Below are positions 1 to 9,442 of a stretch of 34,267 bases of DNA, in pieces. The stretch comes from Micromonospora endophytica (lineage in GTDB: Bacteria; Actinomycetota; Actinomycetes; Mycobacteriales; Micromonosporaceae): the NCBI RefSeq assembly GCF_003236305.1, contig NZ_POTX01000035.1, positions 1-34,267 on the forward strand, given 5' to 3'. The notes under the pieces were generated by a model. That model was not told where the DNA came from and searched no databases. It saw nothing but the letters and a program-made list of their open reading frames with translations. Numbering within the stretch: position 1 is the first letter of the stretch; each line of letters starts with the position of its first letter. The position numbers and the translations under genes are program-made.

Positions 1-6
1 GATCAA

Positions 7-23
7 CCCGGGAGGCTCCCGGG
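7..23 (-). terminator. Possible terminator of the polyprenyl synthase gene
   Basis: A perfect inverted repeat with 7-bp arms (CCCGGGA / TCCCGGG) and a 3-nt loop lies directly after the TAA stop of the synthase gene in its reading direction. There is no clear U-tract, and the window ends here, so the assignment is tentative. Confidence 0.35.
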
Positions 24-24
24 G

Positions 25-1095
25 TTAGGTGGTGCGGTCGGCGATGTGGTCGCAGAGGGATTCGAGGGCGTGCCGGGCGGGGATGTCGGGCAGCGGGGCC
101 AGGTGGGTGCGGGCCTTCTCGGCGTAGCCACGGACGGTTTCGCGGGCCTGCTTGAGGGCCGGGCTCTCGCGGAGCAGACCGAGCGCCTCGGCGTGCAGGG
201 CGTCATCGGTCAACGGGCCGGAGCCCACGATCTCCCGCAGCCGCGCGGAAGCGGCATCCGCCTCGGACGCCAGGGCGTACAGCACCGGCAGGGTGGGGAC
301 GCCCTCCCGCAGGTCGGTGCCGGGCGTCTTACCCGACTCCGCCGACTCGCTGGCGATGTCGAGCACGTCGTCGGAGAGCTGGAACGCCACCCCGATGGTC
401 TCGCCGTAGCCGGCCAACGCCGCCACGTGCTCCGGAGTGGCCCCGCTGAACAGCGCTCCGAAGTGCGCGCTGGTGGCGATCAGAGAACCGGTCTTCTCCG
501 CGATGACGTGCAGGTAGTGCCTCACCGGGTCGTCGCCGACGCGGGGACCGGTGGTCTCGGCGATCTGGCCGTGCACCAGCCGGGCGAACGTCCGCGCCTG
601 CCGGCGTACCGCCTCCGGGCCCAACTCGGCGGCGACGTCCGCGGCCCGGGCGAAGAGGTAGTCACCGACCAGGATCGCCACCGAGTTGCTCCACCTGGAG
701 TTGGCGCTCGGTGCGCCGCGGCGCACCGCAGCCTCGTCCATCACGTCGTCGTGGTACAGCGTCGCGAGGTGGGTGAGCTCCACCACCATGGCGGCGGAGA
801 CGACCTCGGCGCGGGACGGGTCACCGAACTGGGCGCCGAGCGCCACCAGCAGCGGCCGGAACCGCTTGCCGCCGGCCTTGACCAGGTGCCCGGCCGCCTC
901 GGTGACGAACGGATCCGCGCTCGCGACGGTCTCCCGAAGCTCCGTCTCGACGGACTCCAGCACACTGAGCACGGATTTCTCGGTCTCGGTGTCGGCGAAG
1001 TGCAGGCCGAGCGTGCCGAACTGACCGCCGCCGAGCCGGCTCCGGCGGCTGCCGGAACCGATGGCCGCTGAACGTTCGTCTCCCCGAATCACCAC
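25..1095 (-). CDS. Long-chain (E)-polyprenyl diphosphate synthase
   Basis: A 356-aa trans-isoprenyl diphosphate synthase that condenses isopentenyl diphosphate onto an allylic primer in the cytosol. Visible motifs are GGKRFRP (about residues 75-81), the first Asp-rich motif DDVMD (116-120) followed by EAAVRRG, and the second Asp-rich motif DDVLD (242-246), all expected of a catalytically intact enzyme. The small residues at positions 111-112, just before the first Asp-rich motif, are typical of enzymes making long chains, so the product is probably the menaquinone side chain. That role is inferred from motif and neighbours: nuo, menG and mqnC lie nearby. The start is GTG, with GAAGG immediately upstream, a tight spacing. 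A downstream start cannot be excluded because the first 30 residues are poorly conserved in character. A strong hairpin separates it from nuoN, so it probably has its own promoter in the 50 nt between 1096 and 1145. Confidence 0.93.
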   Translation of the reverse strand: MVIRGDERSAAIGSGSRRSRLGGGQFGTLGLHFADTETEKSVLSVLESVETELRETVASADPFVTEAAGHLVKAGGKRFRPLLVALGAQFGDPSRAEVVSAAMVVELTHLATLYHDDVMDEAAVRRGAPSANSRWSNSVAILVGDYLFARAADVAAELGPEAVRRQARTFARLVHGQIAETTGPRVGDDPVRHYLHVIAEKTGSLIATSAHFGALFSGATPEHVAALAGYGETIGVAFQLSDDVLDIASESAESGKTPGTDLREGVPTLPVLYALASEADAASARLREIVGSGPLTDDALHAEALGLLRESPALKQARETVRGYAEKARTHLAPLPDIPARHALESLCDHIADRTT

Positions 1096-1145
1096 CCTTC
1101 AACCATGCCACACGGCCTCTACCTGCACCGGACCGGGGATATGCA

Positions 1146-1181
1146 GCGAGGGCCGGCCCACAGCAGTGGGCCGGCCCTCGC
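1146..1181 (-). terminator. Strong hairpin terminating the nuo operon
   Basis: A perfect 16-bp stem (1146-1161 paired with 1166-1181, core GGGCCGGCCCAC) with the loop AGCA lies 19 nt after the nuoN stop codon. It has no U-tract, as is common for GC-rich actinobacterial terminators. It separates the 14-gene nuo transcript from the polyprenyl synthase gene. Confidence 0.75.
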
Positions 1182-1200
1182 CAGCAGACGATCTCGCGGG

Positions 1201-2754
1201 CTACCGGACGAAGTCCGCAGCCCCGGACGCCAGATCGAGCAACGGCCCCGGCACCACACCGAGCACCAGGGTGGCGAGCACCCCGATCACCAGCGCCGCC
1301 GAGGTCAGCCCGCCGGGCACGGTGACGGTCGGGGTCGACTCACCCGGCTCCGAGAGCCACATCATCACCACGACCCGCAGGTACGGGAAGGCCAGCACCA
1401 TGCTGGTCAGCACACCGACGATCACCAGCCAGGCGTGCCCACCCTCCAGGGCCGGGCCGAACACCGCGAACTTGCTCATGAACCCGCTGGTCAGCGGGAT
1501 ACCCGCGAAGGCGAGCAGGATGAAGGTGAACACCGAGGCGTAAACCGGCGACAGCCGGCCGAGCCCGGCCCACCGCGACAGGTGGGTGGCCTCGCCGTCT
1601 GCGTCCCGCACCAGGGTCACCACCGCGAACGCGGCGAGCACGGTGAAGCCGTACGCGACCAGGTAGAACATGGTGCCGGAGAGTCCCTCCTGGCCCGGTG
1701 CGAGCACACCGACCAGCAGGTACCCGGCGTTGGCGATCGAGGAGTACGCCAGCAGCCGCTTGATGTCGGTCTGGGTCACCGCGAGCACCGCACCCACGAG
1801 CATGGTGAGCACCGCCACCGCCCCGAGCACCGGGGTGAAGTCCCACCGCGCCCCCTCGAAGGCCACGTGGAACACGCGCAGCAGCGCGCCGAAGGCGGCG
1901 ACCTTGGTGCAGGCCGCCATGAAGCCGGTGATCGGGGTCGGTGCACCCTGGTAGACGTCAGGCGTCCAGACGTGGAACGGCGCGGCGGCCGCCTTGAAGA
2001 GCAGGCCGATCGAGACCAACGCCATGCCGGCGAAGAGCAGCACCGGGCTCTGCGTGGAGTTGGCCACCGCCGCGTGGATGGTGGCGAAGTCGACAGCGGC
2101 CGGACGCTCGCCCATACCGGCGGTGAAGCCGTAGAGCAGCGCCACGCCGAACAGGAAGAAGGCCGAGGCGTACGCGCCGAGCAGGAAGTACTTCATCGCC
2201 GCTTCCTGGCTCAGCAGCCGCCGGCGGCGGGCCAGCGCACAGAGCAGGTAGAGCGGCAGCGAGAAGACCTCGAGCGCGATGAACATGGTCAGCAGGTCGT
2301 TCGCCGCAACGAAGATCAGCATTCCGCCGACGGCGAAGGTGACCAGGGGGTAGACCTCGCCGGCACCGCCCGCGTTGGCGGCCTGCCGCCGGTCGTCCGG
2401 CGAGTCGGCGGTGATGGCGGCCTGGGCGACGAACGCGCCACCCCGCTCGATCGCCCGCTCACCGACGAGCAGCAGCGCCACCGCCGACAGGGCCAGGATC
2501 GCGCCCTGGAGGAAGAGCGTGGGGCCGTCGATGGCGATCACGCCGATGGTGATCACACGCTTGTCGGCGTTGACCACCACCATGGTCAGCGCGGCGAGCA
2601 CCGCCAGCAGCGCCAGCGGCAACTGAATCGGGTGCCGCAGCCGCCGGGGCACGAAGGCCTCGACCAGCACCCCGAGCACCGCCGCACCCATCATGATCAA
2701 GATCGGTGCGAGGGCCGCGTAGTCGATCGGCGGCAGTACGAACTCGGGGGTCAT
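1201..2754 (-). CDS. nuoN: NADH-quinone oxidoreductase subunit N
   Basis: A 517-aa antiporter-like subunit of the membrane arm of complex I, homologous to NuoL and NuoM and taking part in proton translocation. The hydrophobic multi-span sequence shows the proton-pathway residues of the family: Glu162 in LEVFSLPLYL, Lys188 in AMKYF, Lys254 in GLLFKAAAAPFHVWTPD, and the DIKRLLAYSS segment with its conserved Lys. Residues 115-132 form a hydrophilic, Ala/Asp-rich insert between membrane helices, a modest extension over the E. coli-type protein. Its ATG overlaps the nuoM stop as ATGA, so translation is probably coupled. It is the last gene of the operon, followed by the 1146-1181 hairpin. Confidence 0.97.
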   Translation of the reverse strand: MTPEFVLPPIDYAALAPILIMMGAAVLGVLVEAFVPRRLRHPIQLPLALLAVLAALTMVVVNADKRVITIGVIAIDGPTLFLQGAILALSAVALLLVGERAIERGGAFVAQAAITADSPDDRRQAANAGGAGEVYPLVTFAVGGMLIFVAANDLLTMFIALEVFSLPLYLLCALARRRRLLSQEAAMKYFLLGAYASAFFLFGVALLYGFTAGMGERPAAVDFATIHAAVANSTQSPVLLFAGMALVSIGLLFKAAAAPFHVWTPDVYQGAPTPITGFMAACTKVAAFGALLRVFHVAFEGARWDFTPVLGAVAVLTMLVGAVLAVTQTDIKRLLAYSSIANAGYLLVGVLAPGQEGLSGTMFYLVAYGFTVLAAFAVVTLVRDADGEATHLSRWAGLGRLSPVYASVFTFILLAFAGIPLTSGFMSKFAVFGPALEGGHAWLVIVGVLTSMVLAFPYLRVVVMMWLSEPGESTPTVTVPGGLTSAALVIGVLATLVLGVVPGPLLDLASGAADFVR

Positions 2755-4283
2755 CGAGTAGCCTCCTGGACGCTGTCTACCGACGGGGCCGGGTCGGTCC
2801 GGCCGACGTCCTGCATGGTCGCCTGGACGGCGGGGTTGATCACGTCCGTCAGCGGCTTCGGGTAGAACCCGAAGATCACGATCAGCGCGATCAGCGGGGC
2901 GACGACGAACTTCTCCCGCAGGTTGAGGTCACGCTTCATCGCGTCGATCTCGGTGAGCGCCGGGTTCAGGGTGCCCTGCGTGGTGCGCTGCACCATCCAC
3001 AGCACGTACGCCGCGGCCAGGATGATGCCCAGCGTGGCGATCACCGCGACCGGCTTGTTCACCGTGAAGGTGCCGATCAGCACCAGGAACTCGGAGACGA
3101 ACGGCGCGGTGCCGGGCAGCGCCAGCGAGGCGAGACCGGCGAAGAAGAGCACCCCGGCCAGCACCGGAACCAGCTTGCCGGCACCGCCGAAGTCGCTTAC
3201 CAGGGCCGAACCCCGGCGCGCGATGAGCATGCCCACCACCAGGAAGAGCAGGCCGGTGGCGAGGCCGTGGTTGACCATGTAGAGCACCGCGCCCGTGCCG
3301 GCCTGGGTGGTGAAGGCGAAGAGGCCCACGCCGATGAAGCCGAAGTGCGCGATCGACGTGTACGACACCAGTCGCTTCAGGTCGTTCTGCCCGACCGCCA
3401 GCAGCGCGGCGTAGATGATGCCGATCACCGCGAGGCCCAGCGCCCACGGCGCGAACCACTGGGCCGCGTCCGGGAAGAGCGGCAGGCAGTAGCGGATGAT
3501 GCCGAAGGTGCCGACCTTGTCCAGCACGCCGACCAGCAGCGCGGCGGCGCCGGCCGGTGCCGCGCCACCGGCGTCCGGCAGCCAGGTGTGGAACGGGAAG
3601 AACGGCGCCTTGATGGCGAAGGCGACGAAGAAGCCGAGGAACAGCCAACGCTCCGTCCCGGTGGAGATGTCCACCTGGGACAGCGCCACCCAGTCGAAGG
3701 TCTTTCCGCCGACCACCCAGAGGCCGATCACCGCGGCCAGCATGAACAGGCCGCCGACCAGGGAGTAGAGGAAGAACTTGACCGCCGCGTACTGCCGCTG
3801 GTGACCGCCGTAGCTGCCGATGAGGAAGTACATCGGCACCAGCATGACCTCGAAGAACACGTAGAACAGGAAGACGTCGGCGGCGGCGAAGACGCCGATC
3901 ATCGTGCACTCGAGGACGAGCAGCAGCGCGAAGTAGACAGGCACGGACCGCTTCGAGGACTCGGCGTCGTGCCAGGAGGCCAGGATCACCAGCGGCACCA
4001 GCACCGCGATCAGCATCAGCATCACCAGCGCGATGCCGTCGGCGGCGAAGGTGAAGTTGACGCCCCAGTTGGGGATCCACGGGTACGACTCGCGGAACTG
4101 GAAGCGGTCGCCATCGACCTGGAAGGCCACCCACATGACCACCGACAGCGCCAGCACCAGCAGCGACCAGCCCAACGCGACCTGCTTGGCCAGCGTCGGC
4201 CGGTTGCGCGGCAGGAGGGCGACCACCACAGCGCCGACCAGCGGCGCCACGGTGAGCACCGAGAGGAACGGGAAGTCGGACAT
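2751..4283 (-). CDS. nuoM: NADH-quinone oxidoreductase subunit M
   Basis: A 510-aa antiporter-like membrane subunit of complex I, predicted to carry one of the proton channels. Visible functional residues are Glu145 in FFEVMLVPMYFLIGS, Lys225 and His232 in IKAPFFPFHTWLPDA, and the DLKRLVSYTSIAHFGF segment. Directly after LPDA the usual His-x-Glu-Ala-Pro stretch of many NuoM proteins is replaced by GGAAPAGAA. This may be normal for actinobacterial NuoM and does not touch the Glu/Lys pair. The ATG is preceded by GGAGG and AAGG stretches. The 61-nt gap to nuoL is one of the longer gaps in the operon, and the stop overlaps the nuoN start by 4 nt. Confidence 0.97.
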   Translation of the reverse strand: MSDFPFLSVLTVAPLVGAVVVALLPRNRPTLAKQVALGWSLLVLALSVVMWVAFQVDGDRFQFRESYPWIPNWGVNFTFAADGIALVMLMLIAVLVPLVILASWHDAESSKRSVPVYFALLLVLECTMIGVFAAADVFLFYVFFEVMLVPMYFLIGSYGGHQRQYAAVKFFLYSLVGGLFMLAAVIGLWVVGGKTFDWVALSQVDISTGTERWLFLGFFVAFAIKAPFFPFHTWLPDAGGAAPAGAAALLVGVLDKVGTFGIIRYCLPLFPDAAQWFAPWALGLAVIGIIYAALLAVGQNDLKRLVSYTSIAHFGFIGVGLFAFTTQAGTGAVLYMVNHGLATGLLFLVVGMLIARRGSALVSDFGGAGKLVPVLAGVLFFAGLASLALPGTAPFVSEFLVLIGTFTVNKPVAVIATLGIILAAAYVLWMVQRTTQGTLNPALTEIDAMKRDLNLREKFVVAPLIALIVIFGFYPKPLTDVINPAVQATMQDVGRTDPAPSVDSVQEATR

Positions 4284-4344
4284 TATGCGGCCTTACCTCC
4301 GTCGTCGATGCGCGGTCCGCCGGCGACGGCCGCCTGAAGGTCGA

Positions 4345-6303
4345 TCACGCCAACCACCCCGCCTGTACCGCCAGGAACGCGGCCGTCACCAGCAGCGCGC
4401 CGGCCAGGATCGAGGTGGCGTACGACCGGACGAAGCCGGTCTGCAGCCGCCGGAGCCGACCAGAGCCGCCACCCACCCCGGCGGCCAGGCCGTTGACCAG
4501 CCCGTCGATGCCCCGGTTGTCCAGGTAGACGAGCGCCCGGGTGAGGAAGATGCCGGGCTTCTCGAAGACCGCCTCGTTGACCGTGTCGGTGTAGAGATTC
4601 TTGCGGGCCGCGGTGACCAGCACCCCGGCCGGCTGCGGCTCGATCGCCGTACCGCCACGGAACAGGAACCAACCCAGCACCGCGCCGGCCACCGTGACGC
4701 CCAGCGACAGCACGACGATCGCCCAGTGCGGCAGCACCGCCTCGTGGTGCGCCTCGGCCGCGGCGAGACCACCGGTGGCGGTCAGCCAGTCCGGGACCGA
4801 GGTGGCCAGCAGCCAACCGGCCCCCAGCGAGCCGACCGCGAGCAGGATCAGCGGGACGGTCATCAGCAGCGGAGACTCGTGCGGGTGCTCGATGTCGGTG
4901 GTCCAGCGCTTCGGGCCGTGGAAGGTGAGCACGAAGAGCCGGGTCATGTAGAACGCGGTCAACCCGGCGCCGAGCACCGCCGCGCCACCGAAGAGCCAGG
5001 CCGTCCAGTCCTCCCGCTCGAAGGCGGCGGCGATGATCGGCTCCTTGGAGAAGTAGCCGGAGAACGGGAACATGCCGATGATGGCCAGCCAGCCAGCACC
5101 GAAGGTCAGCCAGGTGATCTTCATGTACTTCGACAGGCCGCCGAAGCGGCGGATGTCCACCTGGTCGGACATGCCGTGCATGACCGAGCCGGCGCCGAGG
5201 AACATGTTGGCCTTGAAGAAGCCGTGCGCCAGCAGGTGCACGATGGCCAGCGCGTACGCCGCGCCGCCCAGGCCGACACCGAGGAACATGTAACCGATCT
5301 GGCTCACCGTCGACCAGGCCAGCACCCGCTTGATGTCGTCCTTGGCGCAACCGATGATCGCGCCCATCAGCAGCGTCAGCGCGCCGACGCTCACCACCAC
5401 CAGTTGCAGCGTGGTGTTGGCCGAGAAGATGATGTTGGAGCGGGCGATCAGGTAGACGCCCGCGGTGACCATCGTGGCGGCGTGGATCAGGGCCGACACC
5501 GGGGTCGGGCCCTCCATCGCGTCCGGCAACCATGCCTGGAGCGGGAACTGGCCGGACTTGCCGGCCGCGCCGAGCAGCAGCAGCAGGCCGAGCACCAGCA
5601 CGGTGCCGCCGGCCAGCGCACCCACCCCGCTGAACACCTCGTCGTACTGGGTGGTGCCCAGGGTGGCGAACATGATGAAGATGGCGATGGCCAGACCGGC
5701 GTCGCCGACCCGGTTCATCAGGAACGCCTTCTTACCGGCGGTGGCCGCGGCCGGCCTGGTGTTCCAGAAGGAGATCAGCAGGTACGACGCCAGACCGACG
5801 CCCTCCCAGCCGAAGTAGAGCATCACGTAGTTGTTGCCAAGGACCAGCAGCAGCATGGCCGCGACGAACAGGTTGAAGTACGCGAAGAAGCGTCGACGAC
5901 CCGGGTCGTGGGCCATGTACTCGACCGCGTACAGGTGGATCAGGAAGCCCACGCCGGTGATCAGCAGTACGAAGACCCCGGCCAGCGGGTCGAACAGCAG
6001 GCCGAAGTCGACGTGCAGGCCGCCGACCGCGATGAAGTCCCAGAGACTGAGCTGCACCGACTTGTTGTCCAGGCCGCGCAGCCCGAAGAAGTAGGTGAGC
6101 CCGAGCAGGAACGCGGCACCGACGGCTGCCACCCCGAGCCAGTGCCCCCACCGGTCGGCCCGCCGACCGAGCAGCAACAGCACCGTCGCGCTGATCAGCG
6201 GGATCGCCACCAGCAGCCAGACGCTGCTGAGCAGGCCGTCGGCCGTCGCGTACGAGACCGTCTCGGCCGGAGCAGCCTGGGCGTACGTCAAGATTTCGTC
6301 CAC
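4345..6303 (-). CDS. nuoL: NADH-quinone oxidoreductase subunit L
   Basis: A 652-aa protein, the distal antiporter-like subunit of complex I with the long lateral helix at its C-terminus. Key residues seen are Glu167 in FGWEGVGLASYLLISF, Lys249 in GAAGKSGQFPLQAWLPDA, followed by MEGPTPVSALIHAATMVTAG, which is diagnostic for NuoL/NDH-5, and AHGFFKANMFLGAGS further on. The start is GTG, with GAGGGG upstream that overlaps the end of nuoK. Only 12 nt separate the two genes. Length is normal for actinobacterial NuoL. Confidence 0.97.
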   Translation of the reverse strand: MDEILTYAQAAPAETVSYATADGLLSSVWLLVAIPLISATVLLLLGRRADRWGHWLGVAAVGAAFLLGLTYFFGLRGLDNKSVQLSLWDFIAVGGLHVDFGLLFDPLAGVFVLLITGVGFLIHLYAVEYMAHDPGRRRFFAYFNLFVAAMLLLVLGNNYVMLYFGWEGVGLASYLLISFWNTRPAAATAGKKAFLMNRVGDAGLAIAIFIMFATLGTTQYDEVFSGVGALAGGTVLVLGLLLLLGAAGKSGQFPLQAWLPDAMEGPTPVSALIHAATMVTAGVYLIARSNIIFSANTTLQLVVVSVGALTLLMGAIIGCAKDDIKRVLAWSTVSQIGYMFLGVGLGGAAYALAIVHLLAHGFFKANMFLGAGSVMHGMSDQVDIRRFGGLSKYMKITWLTFGAGWLAIIGMFPFSGYFSKEPIIAAAFEREDWTAWLFGGAAVLGAGLTAFYMTRLFVLTFHGPKRWTTDIEHPHESPLLMTVPLILLAVGSLGAGWLLATSVPDWLTATGGLAAAEAHHEAVLPHWAIVVLSLGVTVAGAVLGWFLFRGGTAIEPQPAGVLVTAARKNLYTDTVNEAVFEKPGIFLTRALVYLDNRGIDGLVNGLAAGVGGGSGRLRRLQTGFVRSYATSILAGALLVTAAFLAVQAGWLA

Positions 6304-6315
6304 CGGTGGACCCCT

Positions 6316-6633
6316 CTAGTACTTCAGCAGGTTGGCGTCGTCGACGCTGGCGGAGCGCCGGGTGCGGAAGATCGCCATGATGATGGCCAGCCCGACCACG
6401 ACCTCGGCCGCGGCCACCACCATCACGAAGAACGCCATGATCTGGCCGTTGAGGTCACCGTTCATCCGGCTGAACGTGACAAGCGCCAGGTTGGCCGCGT
6501 TGAGCATCAGCTCCACGCACATGAACAGCACGATCGCGTTGCGCCGCACCAGCACCCCGGCGGCCCCGATGGTGAACAGCGCCGCCGCGAGGACCAGGTA
6601 GTAGTTCGGCTCGACCGAGAAGAAGTCGCTCAC
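6316..6633 (-). CDS. nuoK: NADH-quinone oxidoreductase subunit K
   Basis: A 105-aa, three-helix membrane subunit of complex I. The two membrane glutamates needed for coupling are present: Glu41 in [14 protein letters not shown] and Glu77 in [11 protein letters not shown]. The GTG start (GTGAGC) is preceded at 8-nt spacing by AAAGG. This ribosome binding site lies inside an intergenic repeat that recurs before nuoD. Length and sequence are normal for the family. Confidence 0.97.
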   Translation of the reverse strand: MSDFFSVEPNYYLVLAAALFTIGAAGVLVRRNAIVLFMCVELMLNAANLALVTFSRMNGDLNGQIMAFFVMVVAAAEVVVGLAIIMAIFRTRRSASVDDANLLKY

Positions 6634-6636
6634 CGG

Positions 6637-6690
6637 GCCGGCCTTTCGTTCGCGACTGCGGGGCTCGCAAGCTCACTCCTCGCGCTCACT
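6637..6690 (-). repeat. Intergenic repeat, copy 2 (nuoJ/nuoK junction)
   Basis: A 54-nt element, read on the minus strand. It has a 17-nt 5' block (AGTGAGCGCGAGGAGTG), a 7-nt variable centre and a 30-nt 3' block running GAGCCCCGCAGTCG...AAAGGCCGGC. The same 5' and 3' blocks occur at 15604-15660 with one mismatch in the 3' block. The TGA at bases 3-5 is the stop codon of nuoJ, and the AAAGG near the 3' end is the ribosome binding site of nuoK. Confidence 0.85.
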
Positions 6691-7456
6691 TTTCAGTGCC
6701 CTTCAACGTGGTCTCCTCGGCGGTCAGCTCGCGTACCGGCAGGATCTCCGGCGTACTCCGGTCGCTGAGCCGGCCGTCCGGCAGGCGGGCCGGCGTGGCG
6801 ACCGACGACGAGGTGGCGAAGACACCCGGGCCGGGCTTCGGGCCGGGGTAGTTACCGGGCGCGAAGCGGGCCTTCATGGTGGCGATCTGATCGCGCTTGT
6901 CCTCCTTGCGCCGCTCCACGTGCGCCAGGACCATCCCGCCGATGGTGGCGGTGATCAGCAGCGCCGCAGTGAGTTCGAACGCGAAGACGTAGTCGGTGAA
7001 GAGCAGCTGGGCGATGCCCTGCACGTTGCCAGCGGCGTTGGCCTGCTCCAGACCGACCGGAGCGCTGCCCTCGGTGGCCCGGTAGACCCCGCTGCCGAGC
7101 AGGGCGGCGAACCCGATGCCCAGGCCGATCGCGGCGATCCGCTGACCGCGCAACACCTCGATCAACGAGTCCGAGGCGTCCCGGCCCACCAGCATCAGCA
7201 CGAACAGGAAGAGCATCATGATCGCGCCGGTGTAGACGATGATCTGCACCATGCCGATGAACGGACCCGCCTGGAGCACGTAGAACACGCCCAGGCTGAG
7301 CATGGTCAGCACCAGCCAGAGCGCCGAGTGCACGGCGTTGCGGGCGGCGATCATGCCGATCGCGCCGGCCAGCGCGAGCGGCGCGAGGATCCAGAAGGTC
7401 ACCGCCTCGCCGCCGGAGACCGCCCCCGCGGCGGCGAGCACCGTCGACGTGGTCAT
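6686..7456 (-). CDS. nuoJ: NADH-quinone oxidoreductase subunit J
   Basis: A 256-aa five-helix membrane subunit of complex I. Recognised from the segment [20 protein letters not shown] near residues 46-65 and [20 protein letters not shown], with the family's helix-3 kink region ([10 protein letters not shown]). The hydrophilic C-terminal tail after about residue 185 ([17 protein letters not shown] onward) is about 70 residues long and not part of the membrane core; such tails are usual in actinobacteria. The ATG overlaps the nuoI stop by 4 nt. The stop codon TGA is contributed by the repeat at 6637-6690. Confidence 0.96.
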   Translation of the reverse strand: MTTSTVLAAAGAVSGGEAVTFWILAPLALAGAIGMIAARNAVHSALWLVLTMLSLGVFYVLQAGPFIGMVQIIVYTGAIMMLFLFVLMLVGRDASDSLIEVLRGQRIAAIGLGIGFAALLGSGVYRATEGSAPVGLEQANAAGNVQGIAQLLFTDYVFAFELTAALLITATIGGMVLAHVERRKEDKRDQIATMKARFAPGNYPGPKPGPGVFATSSSVATPARLPDGRLSDRSTPEILPVRELTAEETTLKGTEK

Positions 7457-8094
7457 TCCTTCTCTCCCTTGTCCGCCGCGGCCCGCTGGGCGGCCTGCTC
7501 GGCACCGGGGAAGGTGACGCCCGGGTGCTCGTCCACCTGGTAGCGGCCCGGCCCCATCGGCGAACGCTCGGCCCCGGCCGAGGTGCCCGGGTTGGTGAGG
7601 CTGCCGACGTAGTAGTCCTTCTCGCTGTCACCGAGGCGCATCGGGTGCGGCGGCTGCTCCATCCCTTCCAGCAGGGGCGCGAGCAGCTGCTCCTTGGTGA
7701 AGATCAGGTCCTGCCGGTTGTCCCGGGCCAGCTCGTACTCGTTGCTCATGGTCAACGAGCGGGTCGGGCAGGCCTCGATGCAGAGCCCGCAGAAGATGCA
7801 GCGGGCGTAGTTGATCTGGTAGGTGCTGGCGTACCGCTCGCCCGGCGAGAAGCGCTGCTCGTCGGTGTTGTCGCCACCCTCGACGTAGATCGCGTCCGCC
7901 GGGCAGGCCCAGGCGCACAGCTCACAGCCGATGCACTTCTCCAGGCCGTCCGGGTGCCGGTTGAGAATGTGCCGCCCGTGGTAGCGCGGCGCCGGCGTCG
8001 GCGGCGTGAACGGGTAGTCGGTGGTGACGACCTTCCTGAACATGTGCGAGAAGGTGACCCCGAAGCCCTTGAACGTTCCGGTGATCGCGCCCAC
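7453..8094 (-). CDS. nuoI: NADH-quinone oxidoreductase subunit I (8Fe ferredoxin)
   Basis: A 213-aa peripheral-arm subunit carrying clusters N6a and N6b, which pass electrons to NuoB. Two canonical 4Fe-4S motifs are visible: [18 protein letters not shown] and [18 protein letters not shown]. The start is GTG at 8094, one base after the nuoH stop and preceded by a strong GGAGG at good spacing inside the end of nuoH. The C-terminal 60 residues are hydrophilic and variable. Its stop overlaps the nuoJ ATG. Confidence 0.97.
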   Translation of the reverse strand: MGAITGTFKGFGVTFSHMFRKVVTTDYPFTPPTPAPRYHGRHILNRHPDGLEKCIGCELCAWACPADAIYVEGGDNTDEQRFSPGERYASTYQINYARCIFCGLCIEACPTRSLTMSNEYELARDNRQDLIFTKEQLLAPLLEGMEQPPHPMRLGDSEKDYYVGSLTNPGTSAGAERSPMGPGRYQVDEHPGVTFPGAEQAAQRAAADKGEKE

Positions 8095-8095
8095 G

Positions 8096-9442
8096 TCACA
8101 CCTCCTCAGAGTCCTGGCCGGCGGGAACGTTTGCCGGTTCCCGCTCGGCGACCATGCGCCGGGTGCGCGGGCTCGGTGGTACCTGAAGGTCCAGCGGGGG
8201 CAGCGGGAAGCTGCCCTGCGGCCGGTTCTCGACCTGCTCGGCGAGGGTCGGCTGCGGCTTCGGCTTGCGGCTCGGCCAGAACACCGCGGCGAGCAGCAGG
8301 ATGCCGGCCGGGATGCCGATGGCGTACAGGCGGCTCTGGGTCTCCCAGCCGTCGACGGTGCGCAGCCAGGCCAGCGCCACGATCCAGACCAGGCTGATCG
8401 GGATCAGCACCTTCCAGCCGAGGCGCATGAGCTGGTCGTAACGCAACCGGGGCAGCGTGCCACGCAGCCAGACGAAGACGAAGACCAGCAGAATCACCTT
8501 GCCGAAGAACCAGAGCAGCGGCCACCAGCCGGAGTTCGCGCCCGACCAGATGCTGATCGGCCACGGCGCGTACCAGCCGCCGAGGAAGAGCGTCACGGTG
8601 AAGGCCGACATGGTCACCATCGCGACGTACTCGCTGAGCATGATCAGTGCGAACTTCAGCGAGCTGTACTCCGTCATGAAGCCGGCGACCAGCTCCGACT
8701 CCGCCTCCGGCAGGTCGAACGGCGGCCGGTTGGTCTCGCCCACGATGGAGATGAAGAAGACCACGAAGCTGGGGAAGAGCAACACCGCGTACCAGCCGGG
8801 CCCGTCGAGGTCGAGGCCGAACAGGCTGAGCGTGACGCCGTTGCCCTGGGCGGCCACGATCTCGCTGGTGGACATCGTGCCGGCGAGCATGAAGACCGCC
8901 ACGATGGAGAGCCCCAGCGCCACCTCGTACGAGATGAGCTGGGCGGTGGAGCGCAACCCACCGAGCAGCGGGTAGGTCGAGCCGGAGGCCCAACCGGCGA
9001 GCACGATGCCGTACACCGCGAGCGACGAGAGGGCGAGCACCACCAGCACCGCCACCGGCACGTCGGTGACCTGCAACGGCGTCTGGTGGCCGAAGATGCT
9101 CACCATCGGGCCGAACGGGATCACCGACAGCGCGGTGACCGCGCAGATCACCGAGATGGCCGGGGCGAAGAAGTAGATGACCTTGTCCGCCGCCTTCGGG
9201 AGGATGTCCTCCTTGAAGGCCATCTTCAGGCCGTCGGCGAGGGTCTGCAGCAGACCGAACGGACCGAGCTGGTTCGGGCCGGGCCGGACCTGCATGAAGC
9301 CGACGACCCGCCGCTCGAACCAGACACCGAGCAGCGTGCCGAGCAGGGCGACCAGGAAGGCAAAGACGATCTTGCCGAGGATCAGCCACCACGGGTCGTG
9401 GCCGAAGTCGGTCAACGACGGGGCCTGGGCGAGCGGATTCAT
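8096..9442 (-). CDS. nuoH: NADH-quinone oxidoreductase subunit H
   Basis: A 448-aa membrane subunit at the quinone-binding interface between the two arms of complex I. Diagnostic segments are [19 protein letters not shown], which continues into [15 protein letters not shown], and [20 protein letters not shown] with its conserved acidic residues, followed by [10 protein letters not shown]. The last 65 residues or so form a Pro/Arg-rich cytoplasmic tail beyond the E. coli-type protein (about 325 aa). The ATG overlaps the nuoG stop as ATGA. Confidence 0.97.
   Translation of the reverse strand: MNPLAQAPSLTDFGHDPWWLILGKIVFAFLVALLGTLLGVWFERRVVGFMQVRPGPNQLGPFGLLQTLADGLKMAFKEDILPKAADKVIYFFAPAISVICAVTALSVIPFGPMVSIFGHQTPLQVTDVPVAVLVVLALSSLAVYGIVLAGWASGSTYPLLGGLRSTAQLISYEVALGLSIVAVFMLAGTMSTSEIVAAQGNGVTLSLFGLDLDGPGWYAVLLFPSFVVFFISIVGETNRPPFDLPEAESELVAGFMTEYSSLKFALIMLSEYVAMVTMSAFTVTLFLGGWYAPWPISIWSGANSGWWPLLWFFGKVILLVFVFVWLRGTLPRLRYDQLMRLGWKVLIPISLVWIVALAWLRTVDGWETQSRLYAIGIPAGILLLAAVFWPSRKPKPQPTLAEQVENRPQGSFPLPPLDLQVPPSPRTRRMVAEREPANVPAGQDSEEV

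Noticed and set aside
1105..2865. Long plus-strand open frame of 586 codons opposite nuoN
   Set aside because: Rich in Arg, Gln, His, Glu and Gly in the pattern of an antisense shadow; nuoN on the other strand is a clear family member. The same applies to the long frames at 2706-4337, 4033-6768, 8021-10762, 9751-11991 and 14398-15900.
3541..3600. NuoM altered segment after LPDA (no His-x-Glu-Ala-Pro) as evidence of a defective subunit
   Set aside because: The coupling residues Glu145 and Lys225 are intact and, as far as I recall, actinobacterial NuoM proteins vary at this place, so it is unlikely to mean loss of function.
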